Positions 23,461 to 36,700 of a stretch of 64,000 nucleotides of DNA are shown here, in pieces; position 1 is the stretch's first letter; each line of letters begins with the position of its first letter. A program made the position numbers and the translations under genes. Source of the DNA: a virus; IMG/VR virus record IMGVR_UViG_3300044712_000336, positions 40,711 to 104,710 of that record; one strand, given 5' to 3'. The notes beneath the pieces are model-generated. The model saw nothing but the letters and a program-made list of their open reading frames with translations. It did not search any database and had not been told where the DNA came from.

Positions 23461-26400
23461 TTATTTCAAAGTTTTGAATGGATTATCACTAAATAAAGTT
23501 TTATCTGATTGAGCATCTTTATACCATTGATTAACCATTGCAGGATATACAAATATATCTAATACTTTTGATTGATATGGTATATTACCTTTTTCATTAC
23601 GTAATTCATTCATACCTAGTCCTGCACCCATAACATGAGTTACATATCCAGCAGTATTAGTAATTGCTTTAGATAATTTAGTTACTACAACAGGACTCAT
23701 TGCTGTTTCTAATGTTCTTGCCATATCACTAACATTCCATATTTGAGATGGATTATCTATAGCATATTGTCGCCACCACTTCTTCATAGTATCATCATCT
23801 GGTTCATCATCATATTTCCATTTCCATAATAATATAAAAGATAAATACATTGCAAAGTTAATACCTAATTCTAATATATTCTTCTTTTGATCATTTGTTA
23901 ATTTTTTCCATTCATGTGATTGTGTATATCTTCCAAGTGAAGCATAAAATACAAATAATTTCCTTAATGTAGTTATTCTACCTTCAGCAGTTCTAGCTTT
24001 CCACTCTAACACTGGTTCTTTTATACCACTAACAGTTCTTACTTTTAATTGATTAAGTTCAGTTTGTATATCTTCATAAGTATAACCATAATACCCTAAT
24101 TCTTCTTTATACCTTAATCCACCAAATTGTCTTCTCAACATTACAGGAAGCCATTTCTTTAAACTCATCATTAGTTCCCCAATAACAGTAGAACCAAATA
24201 CACTTACTTCATCCATTCTGTAAGCACCTTGCATACCTTTATATACTTCTTTTAACCTTCTTATTTCTCTTGATGATAGTTCATTAATAGGTTCATAAGT
24301 ATTTGGTGCAATTTCTATCACACCTCTAGTACTACCTGACCAATTTACATTACCTTTACCATCAGTAGTATAACTATCATATATAGATTTAGATTCACCT
24401 ACTTTTGGTTTAAATAATGATTTACCATATTTTTGTATATCTTCTTCAGTATATTTATCTTTAGTATGTTTCATACCATGTAATTGTGCTGCTAATACTA
24501 TATATGACATAGCATCATCTGGTAATGATTGAAATATATATGCCCAATTATTAACATCCCATAATTTATTACGAACAGATACTTGCATATCATAAGGAAC
24601 AGTAAAATTATAATCTTCTGGTAAGTACCTCATATCTCTAGCAAGTAACCATAACTTATTATTAGTATGTGTACCTTTCATATAATCACCTACAAGTTTT
24701 CTATATTCATTAATACCAAATTGTAAATCTGTTGTAGTAAAATCAATTTCATTACCAGTTATTCCTGCAAATGCACGTTTAGCAATACTATCTTTAATAG
24801 CATTTTGATATGTTATTAATGAACTGTGCATTGCATTACCTATACCTTGTTTAAATCTACCTGCCATCATAGACCTAGTTGACCATGATTGTAAACCTTT
24901 CAATACTTTTAACCAATCTATCTTATATACTCTACTACTACCAAATGATACTTTATTTTCCTTTAATAACTTCTCATTTGTTAATTCTTCTATCTTTAAT
25001 CCAGTTAATTCATAAGGTACAGTTCTACGTAAATATTCTAATTCATTCTTTAATATAGGATTATTACTTTGATGTTGTGCCATTTCAACTACAGATTTTA
25101 ATCCTTTACTAAGAATATATATATTATCCATTTGTTTTTTCCACTCAATATTCTTAACAAATGCGTTAAAAGCTAATCCTAAGTTATCACTATAAAGAAA
25201 TTGTTCGTCCATTCTTGAATTACCTAAATACTTCAATGGTAAACCACTTCCAAGATTATCATAATCTTCATAATTATAATCTAAATATCTTGTAAATCTT
25301 CTATTAAACCATTCTTTAAAGTTTATAAATGGATATGCTGCCCAACCTATAATATTATTTAATACACCTGTTCCTTCACCGCCTAATATTTTATGTCCTG
25401 TTTTATACTCTAATTCCTCTGGTTGTTCCCATATCTTTGGAAACCATCCTTCATAGTATTCAAAATGTCGTCCAGAATCTTTGTCATTATATTTTTGTAG
25501 TAATGTTTTATCTTTAGATTCATCACCATCTATATTAGATTGATATGGTTGATTTAAGTATGCTATATTATCACCTCTATCTTTAAAATAATATGATGAT
25601 AAATAATTTGCTTCAATAATCCAATCTTTCTTAGTCTGTGTCATTTTAGAACTATTCCATACAGGAACATCTTCATTCTTTACATAATAATTACCTATTA
25701 AAGTATAATTATCTTTATTCTTAGATTCCATAATTTTATCATCACTCTTATATGCAACTATTAACCTCTTTCTGTTATCAACAGCACTTCCACCTACTTT
25801 TTCCTTTACAGTAGCAAAATCATATAATCCTTTTCCATTATGAGTACTGTAAACTAAATTTTTTAGTATTCTACCTACAGGAACATTATTCTCTTTACCC
25901 CATTCTTTTTGAAGTTTATTCCCAAGTTCTTGAAATTTAGACATCCTAAGTCTATATAATTTATCTGCTCGATTACCATTCTCATCTTTATATACTTGAA
26001 ATGCTTTTAATTCTGGTAACTCAAATTCCTGCAATGATGCAAAATATCCTTCCCAACTTCCTAACATCTTAGATTCATCTAATCTTGACATTAAGAACTC
26101 TTGTTCATCTACTATACGTTTTTGTATATCTAACTTCTGTCCAGTTAGTAACAATAGTTTTGTTGTAATATCACGTGATTGTCTATTTAATGCAGGAACA
26201 AGTTTACCATCTTTATGATATGGATCATTTTTAATATCATTTAACTTATCTTGTATTCCTGCAAGTTGTTTTATATATTTATCTTTTAAATAATCAGTAG
26301 TATGTTCTGTATCCATTGAATTAGTCATAGTATCTTGTATATCTTTCTCTAATGAATCAGCAGTTAATCCTCTAGTATAATCTAATGGATTAAATATATT

Positions 26401-27714
26401 TGGTGATTTCTTTTTTAATTCCTGTACAACATTACTAGGTATTTGTACTTCTGTACCTTTTTGTAATTCTGCTATAAAATTCTTATCATTAAATGCAGAT
26501 TCAATCAATTCAAGAAATGCTGCTACATTATGATTACGTGCATCTTTATTATTACGTAACATTGCATGGTAACTATTAATTAATCCTACATAACTATCTC
26601 TTATCAACAATGTAGGATCATTATATTTAGCCATTACCATATATAGTGTTAATTGTAATTTTGCTTTATTTAGTTGTGTAGCTTCAATTACACCATTCTT
26701 AGTTTTACCATATTTAAGTATAGCATTTGATAAACTTTCATCACTTTCATTAGCAATAATACGACCAGATTTTAATTCTACAAATGTAGATGTTCCATCA
26801 TTATGTCTTGCTATTAAGTCAGTATGTCCGCCTATACCTAATATATCTATTGCTAAAGGAACTTCAAATTGTAAATCATCAGATATACCTTCTTCATATT
26901 TACCAGTTGTAGCACTAATGCCCATATTTGATAACATCACAGTTGTAGTATATCTACCTGTTCCATCATTAGATTTAAACTCTAAATGTTGCATACGTTT
27001 GGTAGTTTTAGTATCTATACCTTCTAGTATAATTTTATTTGTTTCAATAGATTCTTCTTTTATTCCTTCATTAACCATATCTACATTACCTATCCATTTA
27101 CCATATATTTGTTTTAATATTGGTGTAACTACTCTACCATCTATTTGTGATAATCTCTTTCTATTTTGATTTACTTTAATATACTCTTCCTTATTTTTAT
27201 AACTATCATATTGCTTTAATAATGTATTATATACATCTTTAGGATCTTCTGGTTTTAATCCCTCCCACTCTTTATCCGCTTTCTTCTGTAAATCAAATTT
27301 CTCATAGTCAGGTGTTAATGATTCAACTACTGAAGATATACGATTAATTTTCTTTCCATTTAAGTTATGATAAGGTAATTCATTTCCTTTATCATCTAAC
27401 TCATAAGTTAATTCTTGTTTATATATATTCTCACTACCTGTAAATGATTGTGTAGTTTCAGTAATTGTAGGTGAAGTAAATATATTATTATAAGCTTGAA
27501 GTAATTTAATTGTTACTTCATTATTCTCATCTCTAGCTTTTTCACCTTGATATATCTCTTTACCTTGTACCCATTCTTTAAAAGATAATCTTTCAGTTTT
27601 AATATAATCTTTGAAAGCATTATCTTCATTTCCATTATGGAACTCTGTTAAATCTTTGTATAGAATACTAGGTTTACCATTAGGTGCTTTAACATCTTTA
27701 ATTTGACAAATCAT
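23461..27714 (-). CDS. Large virion-type protein with RecB-like PD-(D/E)XK nuclease domain
   Basis: 1417 residues, last gene of the leftward block, next to the giant polymerase gene, the place of large ejected (cargo) proteins in crAss-like phages. Residues about 290-360 carry a PD-(D/E)XK nuclease signature: GGHTDLIA with the metal-binding Asp near 297, FVELKSG near 308-314 (ExK), and LQLTLYMVM near 353-361, the Q-x3-Y motif of the RecB/Cas4/AddB-type subgroup. The N-terminal ~270 residues and the middle (500-1250) are charged and mostly helical without recognised domains. A hydrophobic segment (NFAMYLSFILLWKW) lies about 100-120 residues before the C-terminus. It might nick or resect DNA during entry or attack host DNA. 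The domain call is firm, the packaging is inference. Confidence 0.65.
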   Translation of the reverse strand: MICQIKDVKAPNGKPSILYKDLTEFHNGNEDNAFKDYIKTERLSFKEWVQGKEIYQGEKARDENNEVTIKLLQAYNNIFTSPTITETTQSFTGSENIYKQELTYELDDKGNELPYHNLNGKKINRISSVVESLTPDYEKFDLQKKADKEWEGLKPEDPKDVYNTLLKQYDSYKNKEEYIKVNQNRKRLSQIDGRVVTPILKQIYGKWIGNVDMVNEGIKEESIETNKIILEGIDTKTTKRMQHLEFKSNDGTGRYTTTVMLSNMGISATTGKYEEGISDDLQFEVPLAIDILGIGGHTDLIARHNDGTSTFVELKSGRIIANESDESLSNAILKYGKTKNGVIEATQLNKAKLQLTLYMVMAKYNDPTLLIRDSYVGLINSYHAMLRNNKDARNHNVAAFLELIESAFNDKNFIAELQKGTEVQIPSNVVQELKKKSPNIFNPLDYTRGLTADSLEKDIQDTMTNSMDTEHTTDYLKDKYIKQLAGIQDKLNDIKNDPYHKDGKLVPALNRQSRDITTKLLLLTGQKLDIQKRIVDEQEFLMSRLDESKMLGSWEGYFASLQEFELPELKAFQVYKDENGNRADKLYRLRMSKFQELGNKLQKEWGKENNVPVGRILKNLVYSTHNGKGLYDFATVKEKVGGSAVDNRKRLIVAYKSDDKIMESKNKDNYTLIGNYYVKNEDVPVWNSSKMTQTKKDWIIEANYLSSYYFKDRGDNIAYLNQPYQSNIDGDESKDKTLLQKYNDKDSGRHFEYYEGWFPKIWEQPEELEYKTGHKILGGEGTGVLNNIIGWAAYPFINFKEWFNRRFTRYLDYNYEDYDNLGSGLPLKYLGNSRMDEQFLYSDNLGLAFNAFVKNIEWKKQMDNIYILSKGLKSVVEMAQHQSNNPILKNELEYLRRTVPYELTGLKIEELTNEKLLKENKVSFGSSRVYKIDWLKVLKGLQSWSTRSMMAGRFKQGIGNAMHSSLITYQNAIKDSIAKRAFAGITGNEIDFTTTDLQFGINEYRKLVGDYMKGTHTNNKLWLLARDMRYLPEDYNFTVPYDMQVSVRNKLWDVNNWAYIFQSLPDDAMSYIVLAAQLHGMKHTKDKYTEEDIQKYGKSLFKPKVGESKSIYDSYTTDGKGNVNWSGSTRGVIEIAPNTYEPINELSSREIRRLKEVYKGMQGAYRMDEVSVFGSTVIGELMMSLKKWLPVMLRRQFGGLRYKEELGYYGYTYEDIQTELNQLKVRTVSGIKEPVLEWKARTAEGRITTLRKLFVFYASLGRYTQSHEWKKLTNDQKKNILELGINFAMYLSFILLWKWKYDDEPDDDTMKKWWRQYAIDNPSQIWNVSDMARTLETAMSPVVVTKLSKAITNTAGYVTHVMGAGLGMNELRNEKGNIPYQSKVLDIFVYPAMVNQWYKDAQSDKTLFSDNPFKTLK

Positions 27715-27729
27715 GTATGTTTTAATTTA

Positions 27730-27769
27730 AACCCTACTATCTTTCCTTTATTGGATTGATAGTAGGGTT
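27730..27769 (-). terminator. Intercistronic hairpin between the two giant genes
   Basis: Perfect 12-pair stem: AACCCTACTATC (27730-27741) with GATAGTAGGGTT (27758-27769), 16-base loop. On the leftward strand only GTTTAAATTAAAA follows, so termination would be partial. It may instead set an mRNA 3' end and adjust how much of the last gene is made. Confidence 0.55.
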
Positions 27770-27782
27770 ATTGTTTTTAATA

Positions 27783-30700
27783 CTAATCACATTTAGGTTT
27801 TTTAATCCTACCTTCTTCTTGAAGTTTTTGTGTATTTTGTACATCTTCTACAGTTTGTTCTAATCCATTATATTTAACTAAGGTTTCATTCATATTATCC
27901 AATGAAGGAACACTTTGTTCTACTTGTTGCTCTGATTTCATGATCAAATTACCTATATTTAAACTATATGTATTATATGTACTACCTTTACCTATTTTTC
28001 TAAAGTAGTTATCTATTTGATTAGAAGGATTCAATCTCTCATATATACTACTAACCATCTTACCATTAACATCTCTTTCACTAATTTTAATGTATTTGTT
28101 AATAGTATCAATAGGTTTACCTTCTTTATCTAACCCTTTTATACTAATTCTTAAATCAAAGTTACCATAAGTAGGACTTTCATAATTTCCTGTATTTGGA
28201 ATAATATTATATTTACCTTTAATTAACTCATTTATATTCCTATAGTTAATAAGTGCAGTTTGTTTTACAAAATCATTTACCGTTAAATCTAATCTTATAT
28301 TCTCTCTTAATATATCATTACTTAATTTTTCTATCCTTTTTGAATAGCTTACACCTTTCTTTCCATCATTTAACCACTTATTATCTCTATTATTATAGTT
28401 ATATAATGCTGATGGAATACCAAGACTATACCCACCACTACCTAATCTATTACCGTTCTTTAAATTCATGTATGCTATAAACTCAGTTTGAAATTCACTG
28501 TATTTAGGTAATGTTTTAATACTATCACTATTTAATACACTAGTATCTAATTCATATCTACCAGTACTTTGATTATAATTAAAGTTAAACATATTCAAAC
28601 TATTAAAAGCTGTATGTAAATTAGCAGTAATATCAACTGTTTTTTCAGTAGGTTCATTAAATCTAACTTCATGCTCTTTTGTATATGTATTAGGTCTTAC
28701 ACTTACTTTATTCATAAATGTAGGAATATAACCTAACATTTCTAATTTATCTTTATTACTACTATAATATGATTTAACTTGTCTAATCTTATCTAGGAAA
28801 TGTTGTATAAATGCTTGCTCACCAGTTAATATTATTCCATCATTAGTGATATAATCATGCTCTTGACTATAGTTAAATAATGATGTATATAAATATCTCA
28901 TTACTTCCTCACGTTGACGGAATCGTTTTTGATACTTACTTCCTTCAAATGCTGGTAATACCGATTCTTCTCTTGCTTCTATATTAGCTGCAACTGTTCC
29001 ATCACCAAATATATCATTTTGAAACTTACGAATTACTTCACTATTAATAACAAAATTATCTCTTATAAGTTTATCTTGAAACATCATAGTTTCAAGTGCT
29101 TGTTTAAAATGAGGTAATGTATTTAGTATATTAGATATATCAAACATAAAGGAATCTTTTGATTGTAACTCATTCTTATCGTTTAATTCAAATACCTCAT
29201 TAAGTAAATCAATCATTTTATCTAAATCAGCAGATGTTGTTTTTAAATCACGCAATACACCAAGTAATCTCGCTACTTTAGATATTTCTGTTCCTATATT
29301 ATCTAATTTGTCTAACTGTTTTAATACTGCTAATTGTATCTTTAAAAATTCAATATCAGTACTTGTATATATAGGATTACCATTTTTAAACGAGTATACT
29401 TCTTGATTAACTGATTTTAATAACATATCAGTAGTCAATGTTTCTATTTCATTAACTTTTTCACCTTTAGATAGTTCTGCAATCCTTTTATTTATTATAT
29501 TTTTACTAAGTTTCATTTTCTCATTTTTCCACTTAGCATTTACACCAGTATATAATTCAATAGCAGGTTGAGTTATAAATGTATTTCTTACTTGACTTTC
29601 AACACCTAGTCCTAACATAGCGATATAAGAAAGTAATGTGCTATTAGTTAAATAGAAATTAGGTAATATTTGTAATTTAACATTATCCAATGCAGCATTT
29701 GCAAGTGCATCAATTATAGTCCATACATCTTCTTTTCCACCATATTCATATTGACTTAACTTATCATATATAACATCATTAAATTGTATATTATACTTAT
29801 TATCAGTAATAGTTGGTAATCCTTTATCTTTAGATGCTCTAACCATGTGAGCTAATGCTTTAATACCATAAGCAACTACAATACCAACACCAGCTTTACC
29901 TGAGAATACTGATTGGTGGCCATCTAAATTATCTAATACGTCTGATAGATTAAGTGGTTTACTTAACATATTATCTTTAATCCACTTACTTTCTTTTTCT
30001 TTAGACATCTCTAATAATGTAGTTTTCTGTAATTCTTTATATTGTTCTGGATGATTATCTTTCCATAATCTAATCTGTTCATCAGTCATTGGATCAGTAG
30101 ATATAGGTTTAGTCATACGAACCCAATTCTTTTCATCCGTAACTACGTCTAATAGATTCTCTGTAATTTTATTCTTTAAATATATTTCTTTATCTTTGCT
30201 TGATAATCCAGTAGTATTAAACTCATTATCAAATTTACCATCTTTATATCCTAATAATTCATATTTAGCTTTATTATTAGCAATCGCATCTTTCTTTATA
30301 TTAGAAATATCCTTCATTATAATTTGTTTTTGATCAATTACATCTTCAAGTATTCCTTTACGTTCTTGTTGGTTACTATATATTTCATCATATAATTCAT
30401 TTATACGTTCTTGAAGTACTAATTTATTTTCAGATGAAGCATATTTTAATTGACCTTTTAGTGCTTTTATTTCATCCTTTCTTTCATCAGTATCTTTTAA
30501 TATAATCTCTATATCTTTATACTTTTCATATACTTTAGTTAATTCTTCTTCTTTATTTAATATATCTTTCTGTACATCTTCATCATAATTCCATATTCCT
30601 TCACGTGTTATAATAAATAAACTATCAACATCATAATCACAACCATGTTGGAATACAATAAAAGGTGATACAACTACCACATTAGTATCAACAGATTGAT

Positions 30701-33700
30701 AGAATCCCTTTATTTTTAATGCAACAGCACTGTGTAATTCTGATGATGGAATACGAAATCCAAAAGCATCAGCATAAGGTAATACATCTATATCTTTACC
30801 ACTTTCTAAAGCTTTACTAATACTATCTTCAAGTACTTCTGGCAATAATCCTTTTGGAAATAAACATTCAAGATTCATTACTGTTTTACCAGTTATTTCA
30901 TCTTTACGTATACTAAATTGTAATCCATCAGCAAGGTTACGTTTATTTTCATCCATACTATACCTTGATATACCAGCACCACTTTGTAAAATTAACTTAC
31001 TTCCTTTAAGACGTTGTTGTATAACATTCTTTTCCAACATAGAGGAAAATGATGATATAAACTTATTACTCAATGTAGGAAAATTATGTACATTATCCAT
31101 ATCCAAATCTTTAGTAAGTAAGGCAAATGACATGTTAATATCATCTTTCTCTAATCTTGATAATATAGCTTGTTTAAATTTCTTATTATCAAGTTTACCA
31201 TTCTTATCTAATATTTGTTTCTGTACTTTTTCTAATCCTAATTTCATTAAATCTGCAACTGCACCATATATAATATCAGCACTTGCATCATTTGTACCTA
31301 ATACATTTAAGAATGATAATATCTGATTAGGTTGTGCTGTAGTACTATCTATCTCATGTACAGGATTAAATGGTACTCTTAATCCTTTATTATCATAAAT
31401 TATAAGATTGTCTGTATTTACTGTCATATCACCATCCATTATAGATTGCGTATCATATAATGATTTTCTAACAGGTGTTGCAATTTTAACAGTAGATTGC
31501 ATTGTATATAATAACGCACCATGATTACGCATTGACTGTCTTAAATTATTTAACTGTGGATTTGATTTACATAATTCATCAGTAAGTATAACAATAGATG
31601 ATTTAATATCTAATGGAACACCATCTTCACCAATGAAGGAATATACTGTTTTATTAATATTTCCTACACCATAGGATAACCCCATACCTTTATTTAACTC
31701 TTCTTTATATTCAGGTAATCCATAAGTCTGTCCATCTGTTACAGTTACATCATCATTTATATTATTTAATACTTCTTGTATTAACTTTTCATTAGTATTA
31801 TTTTTTCTTAACTGTTCTTCTACTTGTTTCTTTATATCATCCTTTTTCCATTTTATATCACTACCTACCATTACTTTCATATATTCCTTCATACCATATT
31901 CATCATTAATTAAAGGTTGTCTTCCTGATGATGATTCTAATTGTAACCTCTTTAACATGTTTTCACCAGTATTAAAGAAATTAGCATCACCAGCAGTTAA
32001 ATTTTCAATTAAATATGAATTAATATAATTGTTAATATAGAAAGAATTTACTAATGCTTTAAATATAGGTAAATTTAATACTGTAGGATCATATTCATAT
32101 TTCTTTGTATCATTATTATATTTAGTATAAGTTGTTCCTTTACCATCTTTCTTATTATTTAACTTTTGTATATCTTCTCTAGTAAACTTAAATCTGCTTC
32201 CATCCAAATATCTAAATTTATCTTTTCCATCAATAGTATCAATTTTAAATAATCCTTCAAGTTTCTTTGGATTTATCCTACTTACTAAATCTTTAGGTAT
32301 AGGCATTTCTTTTTGAATCATTACATTCACTAATCTTTCAGTTCTATTAGCAAATTGATTTAATATATTATCAATAAATTGTTTTCTTATCTTATCATTA
32401 CTTGCTAATTCTTTATATGCCTTTTGTGTTGATTCAGTATTATTTAGTATATCTTGTTTACTAATTTCAAATATCTTACTAAACGCTTCATTAAATACTC
32501 TAAAGTTAGTATCATTATTTTTATTATAGTTTTTGAAATTTCTTATATCTTGTAAATTATCATTATGTCTTTGTATAAACATATCAATAATACCATCAAG
32601 GTATTTATTGATTTTATCTCTATCAAGTATATCCATTTCTGCACCCATTCTATTTACACGATGTGCTTGTGTATAGAAATACTGTATATAAGTGGGAACT
32701 TCTTGTCTATGTTTTAATCTACTATGATGTAGGAAAGATGCTGAGAATACTGTTTCAAGATAATTACTAGGTGATTCTTGTGTATAATCATACCCATAAG
32801 TAGAGTTTTTAGTTTTAGTTCTATTTCCATCATGGTCAACTGCTTGATATACATGTTGTGTTCCATCAATTACAGATTTAAGTAATGGATTTTTACTATA
32901 AGTATGTGTATTCCAATACTTAGGTATATTCTTTTGTATATACGAACTATCTTCATTAACTTCCGATAATGATACTACTTTATATAATACCTCTCTTGCC
33001 CATGTACTAGGTGTTGATGGAAATACTCTCTCATTTTTAGAATTGACTATTGATGAATATTCATCTTTTACTCTACTATTTATAGGTTTAAGTAATGCAA
33101 AGAAAGCATTAATAACATCGTTATCTTTATATAGTACATCATACATATCAACAGTATATTCACTAACATTACCATCTTCATCTGTTTCCTCTACTTTCTT
33201 ACCATAATTCTTTAAACTATCATTACTAGTATTATTAACTAATAAATCTCTAAACTTAGATTGTATATCAGCTTGTACTCTTGAATCTATAATCATAATC
33301 TTACCATTATCATTAGTGATAAGATGTTCCATTCCTACAAACTTAAAGAAATTACCTACAAAGTTAGTATTAGTACTATTATTAATTACTTTTATTAAAT
33401 TATCTACATCAGTTTGATCTTTAATTCTTTCAATTAAATTTAATCTTATATCGTCTACAAGTGTTCTTTGTACACCACTTGCATTTTGCATCTTGTTGTT
33501 ATAAGTAGTAGTACCACCTTGATATAACATTTCAATAATACTAGAACTTAAATTATTATAACTTCCAATTGCTGATGTAATTTCTAATAAACTTTGTAAA
33601 CTTTGTTTTAATTTAAACTCATTAAATAACTCAGTATAATCGACATTTATATTTTTCTTTAATAATTCAACTCGTATTTCTTTATGTAAATCATCTATAT

Positions 33701-36700
33701 TTTGATTCTTTTTTAATTCTATAATCTTTACATTATCTTTACTTCTTAATACAGATAAATCATTACGTAAATCTATAGTTGTTCCATCAGTAGTATATAC
33801 AAATGTATTAGTATCATACCATCCGTGTTTAGTTATAGGATTTATCTTTTGTACATCATTAAACAATTTATCCATAAATCTCTTAATAGCAACTACATCA
33901 TTATTATCTTTAGCAGATAAAGATAATCTATCAGATAGTTGATTTTGCATATTAACTATATTAGTTGTATCCAAATGTGGTAATACTTCTAACATTTGTT
34001 TAAATACAAACTTTCTATTAACAAATCCATTTGGTATTTCTTCCCATTGTCCTTCTGATGTTTTCTTTACTTTAGGAACAAAACTAAACAAATGTTTAAC
34101 TAATGCAGTTACATTTTCAACATTAGTAAATTTAGGATTAGTAATCTCATCTTTTAAGCCTTCTCGTGTTGATTCATAATCTTCGTATACATTTTCAATA
34201 TCGTCAACTTGTACATCACTATCTTCATCATTATTAGTTTCTATATTTTCTGTAAACTCTTTTACTTCTGTTTTTAACTCTTGTTTAATTACTGGGAATA
34301 TTTGTTTCATCATATAATCAAATCCAGTCATCTTTTCCTTTATGCCAAGTAAATTACGTACTTCATATTCCTTTACTAACATATTATATAATTTATCTTT
34401 CTCTAGGAAATCTGCACGTTTTACTGGATCTTCTTGTTTATCTGCTAATAGTTTATATTGTTTTGCGCCCTCTTTAAATAGTCTATGTAAAACATTACCT
34501 AAATTATTCTCCACTACAGGAACAATTACTTTCCTACTATGTTGTACACCATCTTTTGTATAAGTCTCTGTAATGGTATATCCTTGTTCTTTTAACTTTT
34601 TAGCTTGTCTAAATATTTCTTGTTTTAGTTTATTAAAGTTATCCACACCATCATTTACAATATCACCTTTAGCATCCCTATCACCTAATATTTCCTGTAT
34701 AGTAATTAAATCATAACTATTTTTTACATTAGCATTCTCAATAATTCTATGACTATATTTACCTTGTTCAATATCTCTATATATAGTATCTAAGGATGAC
34801 ATGTTTTTGTATGTAAACTTAAACAATTTAGATAACCAATTAAAGAATCGTTTTAACCAGTTTTCTTTTATACTATTATGATCTTTATTCCAATTCATAA
34901 AATCATTAGCAAGAACCTCAGTCAACTCATTGAAGGAATATGGTAGGTATCCATGTTCTTTTTCAAATGCTTTTGCTAATTGTTCTTGTTCCTTCACAGT
35001 CATATATTGTGTATGAATCTTATGGAATGCTTCATGTCGTATAATCTCTTTAAATGTTCCTTTACCTTCTTCACCTTCAACTTGTAAACTATACATAATA
35101 CCTTGTTTTAATGTACCATATACATTTGCACCACGTACATCATTTAACATCATTTGAGTTAGTATTTGTAACTCTTCTTCCTTTACATCAGGTATTAATT
35201 GTTTAACTAATTTAGTAGCTTCATTAACAGTAATATATGTTCCTTTATTAATGTCAAATTCTGACATATCAAACATACCAATATTGAAGGAATCATCTGT
35301 ATTACTAATGTCTGTAATATCTGAAGATGTAGGAACATCTTGTTCTCCTTCTAATGGAACACCTTGTTCTTCTGATTTCTTTGGTTCTTTCTGTACATTT
35401 GATATATTATCATTAATTCTAACTTGTATTTTAGCTTGATCTATTCTCTTTACATGTGTTACAAGATTATTCTCAATAGTAGATAATTGTTGTTTAACAG
35501 TACTATTATCTTCAGCAATATTATAAGTCCCAGTTATACTATTTTTCTTTAGTTTAATTGGTTCTTTAAATACTGTATCAACTCTATCTTTAGATATAGG
35601 TAATCTTAATTTCTTATTATTAATTATTTTATTTAATAAATCAGTAGTTACAGGCTCTTGTACAAGTTCTTCTTTCTTTTTATATATAAGTTTCATTATA
35701 TCACCTTTATTATTTGTATAATTAGATACTTGATCTTCTAACCATTTTGCTATATCTTGTTGTGATTTCTTTTCAACAACTTGACCTCTATATGTTCCTG
35801 TATTGAATGATCCAAGTATTCTCTTTAATTCAGCAATACTTATATCTTCAGATAATAATTGTCCAGTTACAGGATTTTGTACAGGTATTTTATTTTCATA
35901 TATAATATCACGTATAAAGTTTTCATAATTAGAATAAGAAGTATTACTACTTAATATTGATTTAAAACTTATGAATTTATTTTTACCTTTTTCCTGTACA
36001 GTACGAAGATTAGTTTTACTACCATCTTCATTAAACATTACAGCATTTGTAACTGCAATAGAACTCAGTTGATTTGCCATATCACCAGAGTTTAAATCTA
36101 ACTCTGTTTTAAGTAACGTTTCCTCACCATTACCCATATCAACTTTAACAATTCCATTATCTAATCTATAAGATATTCCTGTACCTTCATGTTTATACAT
36201 AGGTGATGTATATATATTTTCACGTATTGTACGTAACACACCTAATCTAAATATATCTGAGTTTGATAAAAATTTATTATCTAATTTATCTTGTAAATAC
36301 TTTAGTAAATCCTCATCATTTTTAGTACGTAATCCATTTACAAATTCACCAACTTTAGCTGGATAATTTCTTATATGTTTATATAACTGTTGCTCTAATG
36401 TTCCAGATTTAGTAGCTCTACTATCTGTACCTTCTCTATCATTTTTACGTTTTAATCCAGCACCATATTTAATAACCTTATCAATTGCTTCTGCTAATGA
36501 TATTGTAGTATATTCATCTGAAGTTAAATCATCTCTATATTCTACTTGTATTTGATCTAATGATTTATCAGACTTAATTGTTCCTACATTGGGATCAGCA
36601 AGTATCTTATTAACTCTTTGATTTGGTGTTGAACCTTCTATAAATTGTACTTTATTCCATTGTTTAACTTTATTTAAAGTACCTTTATCTTTTGAAAATC

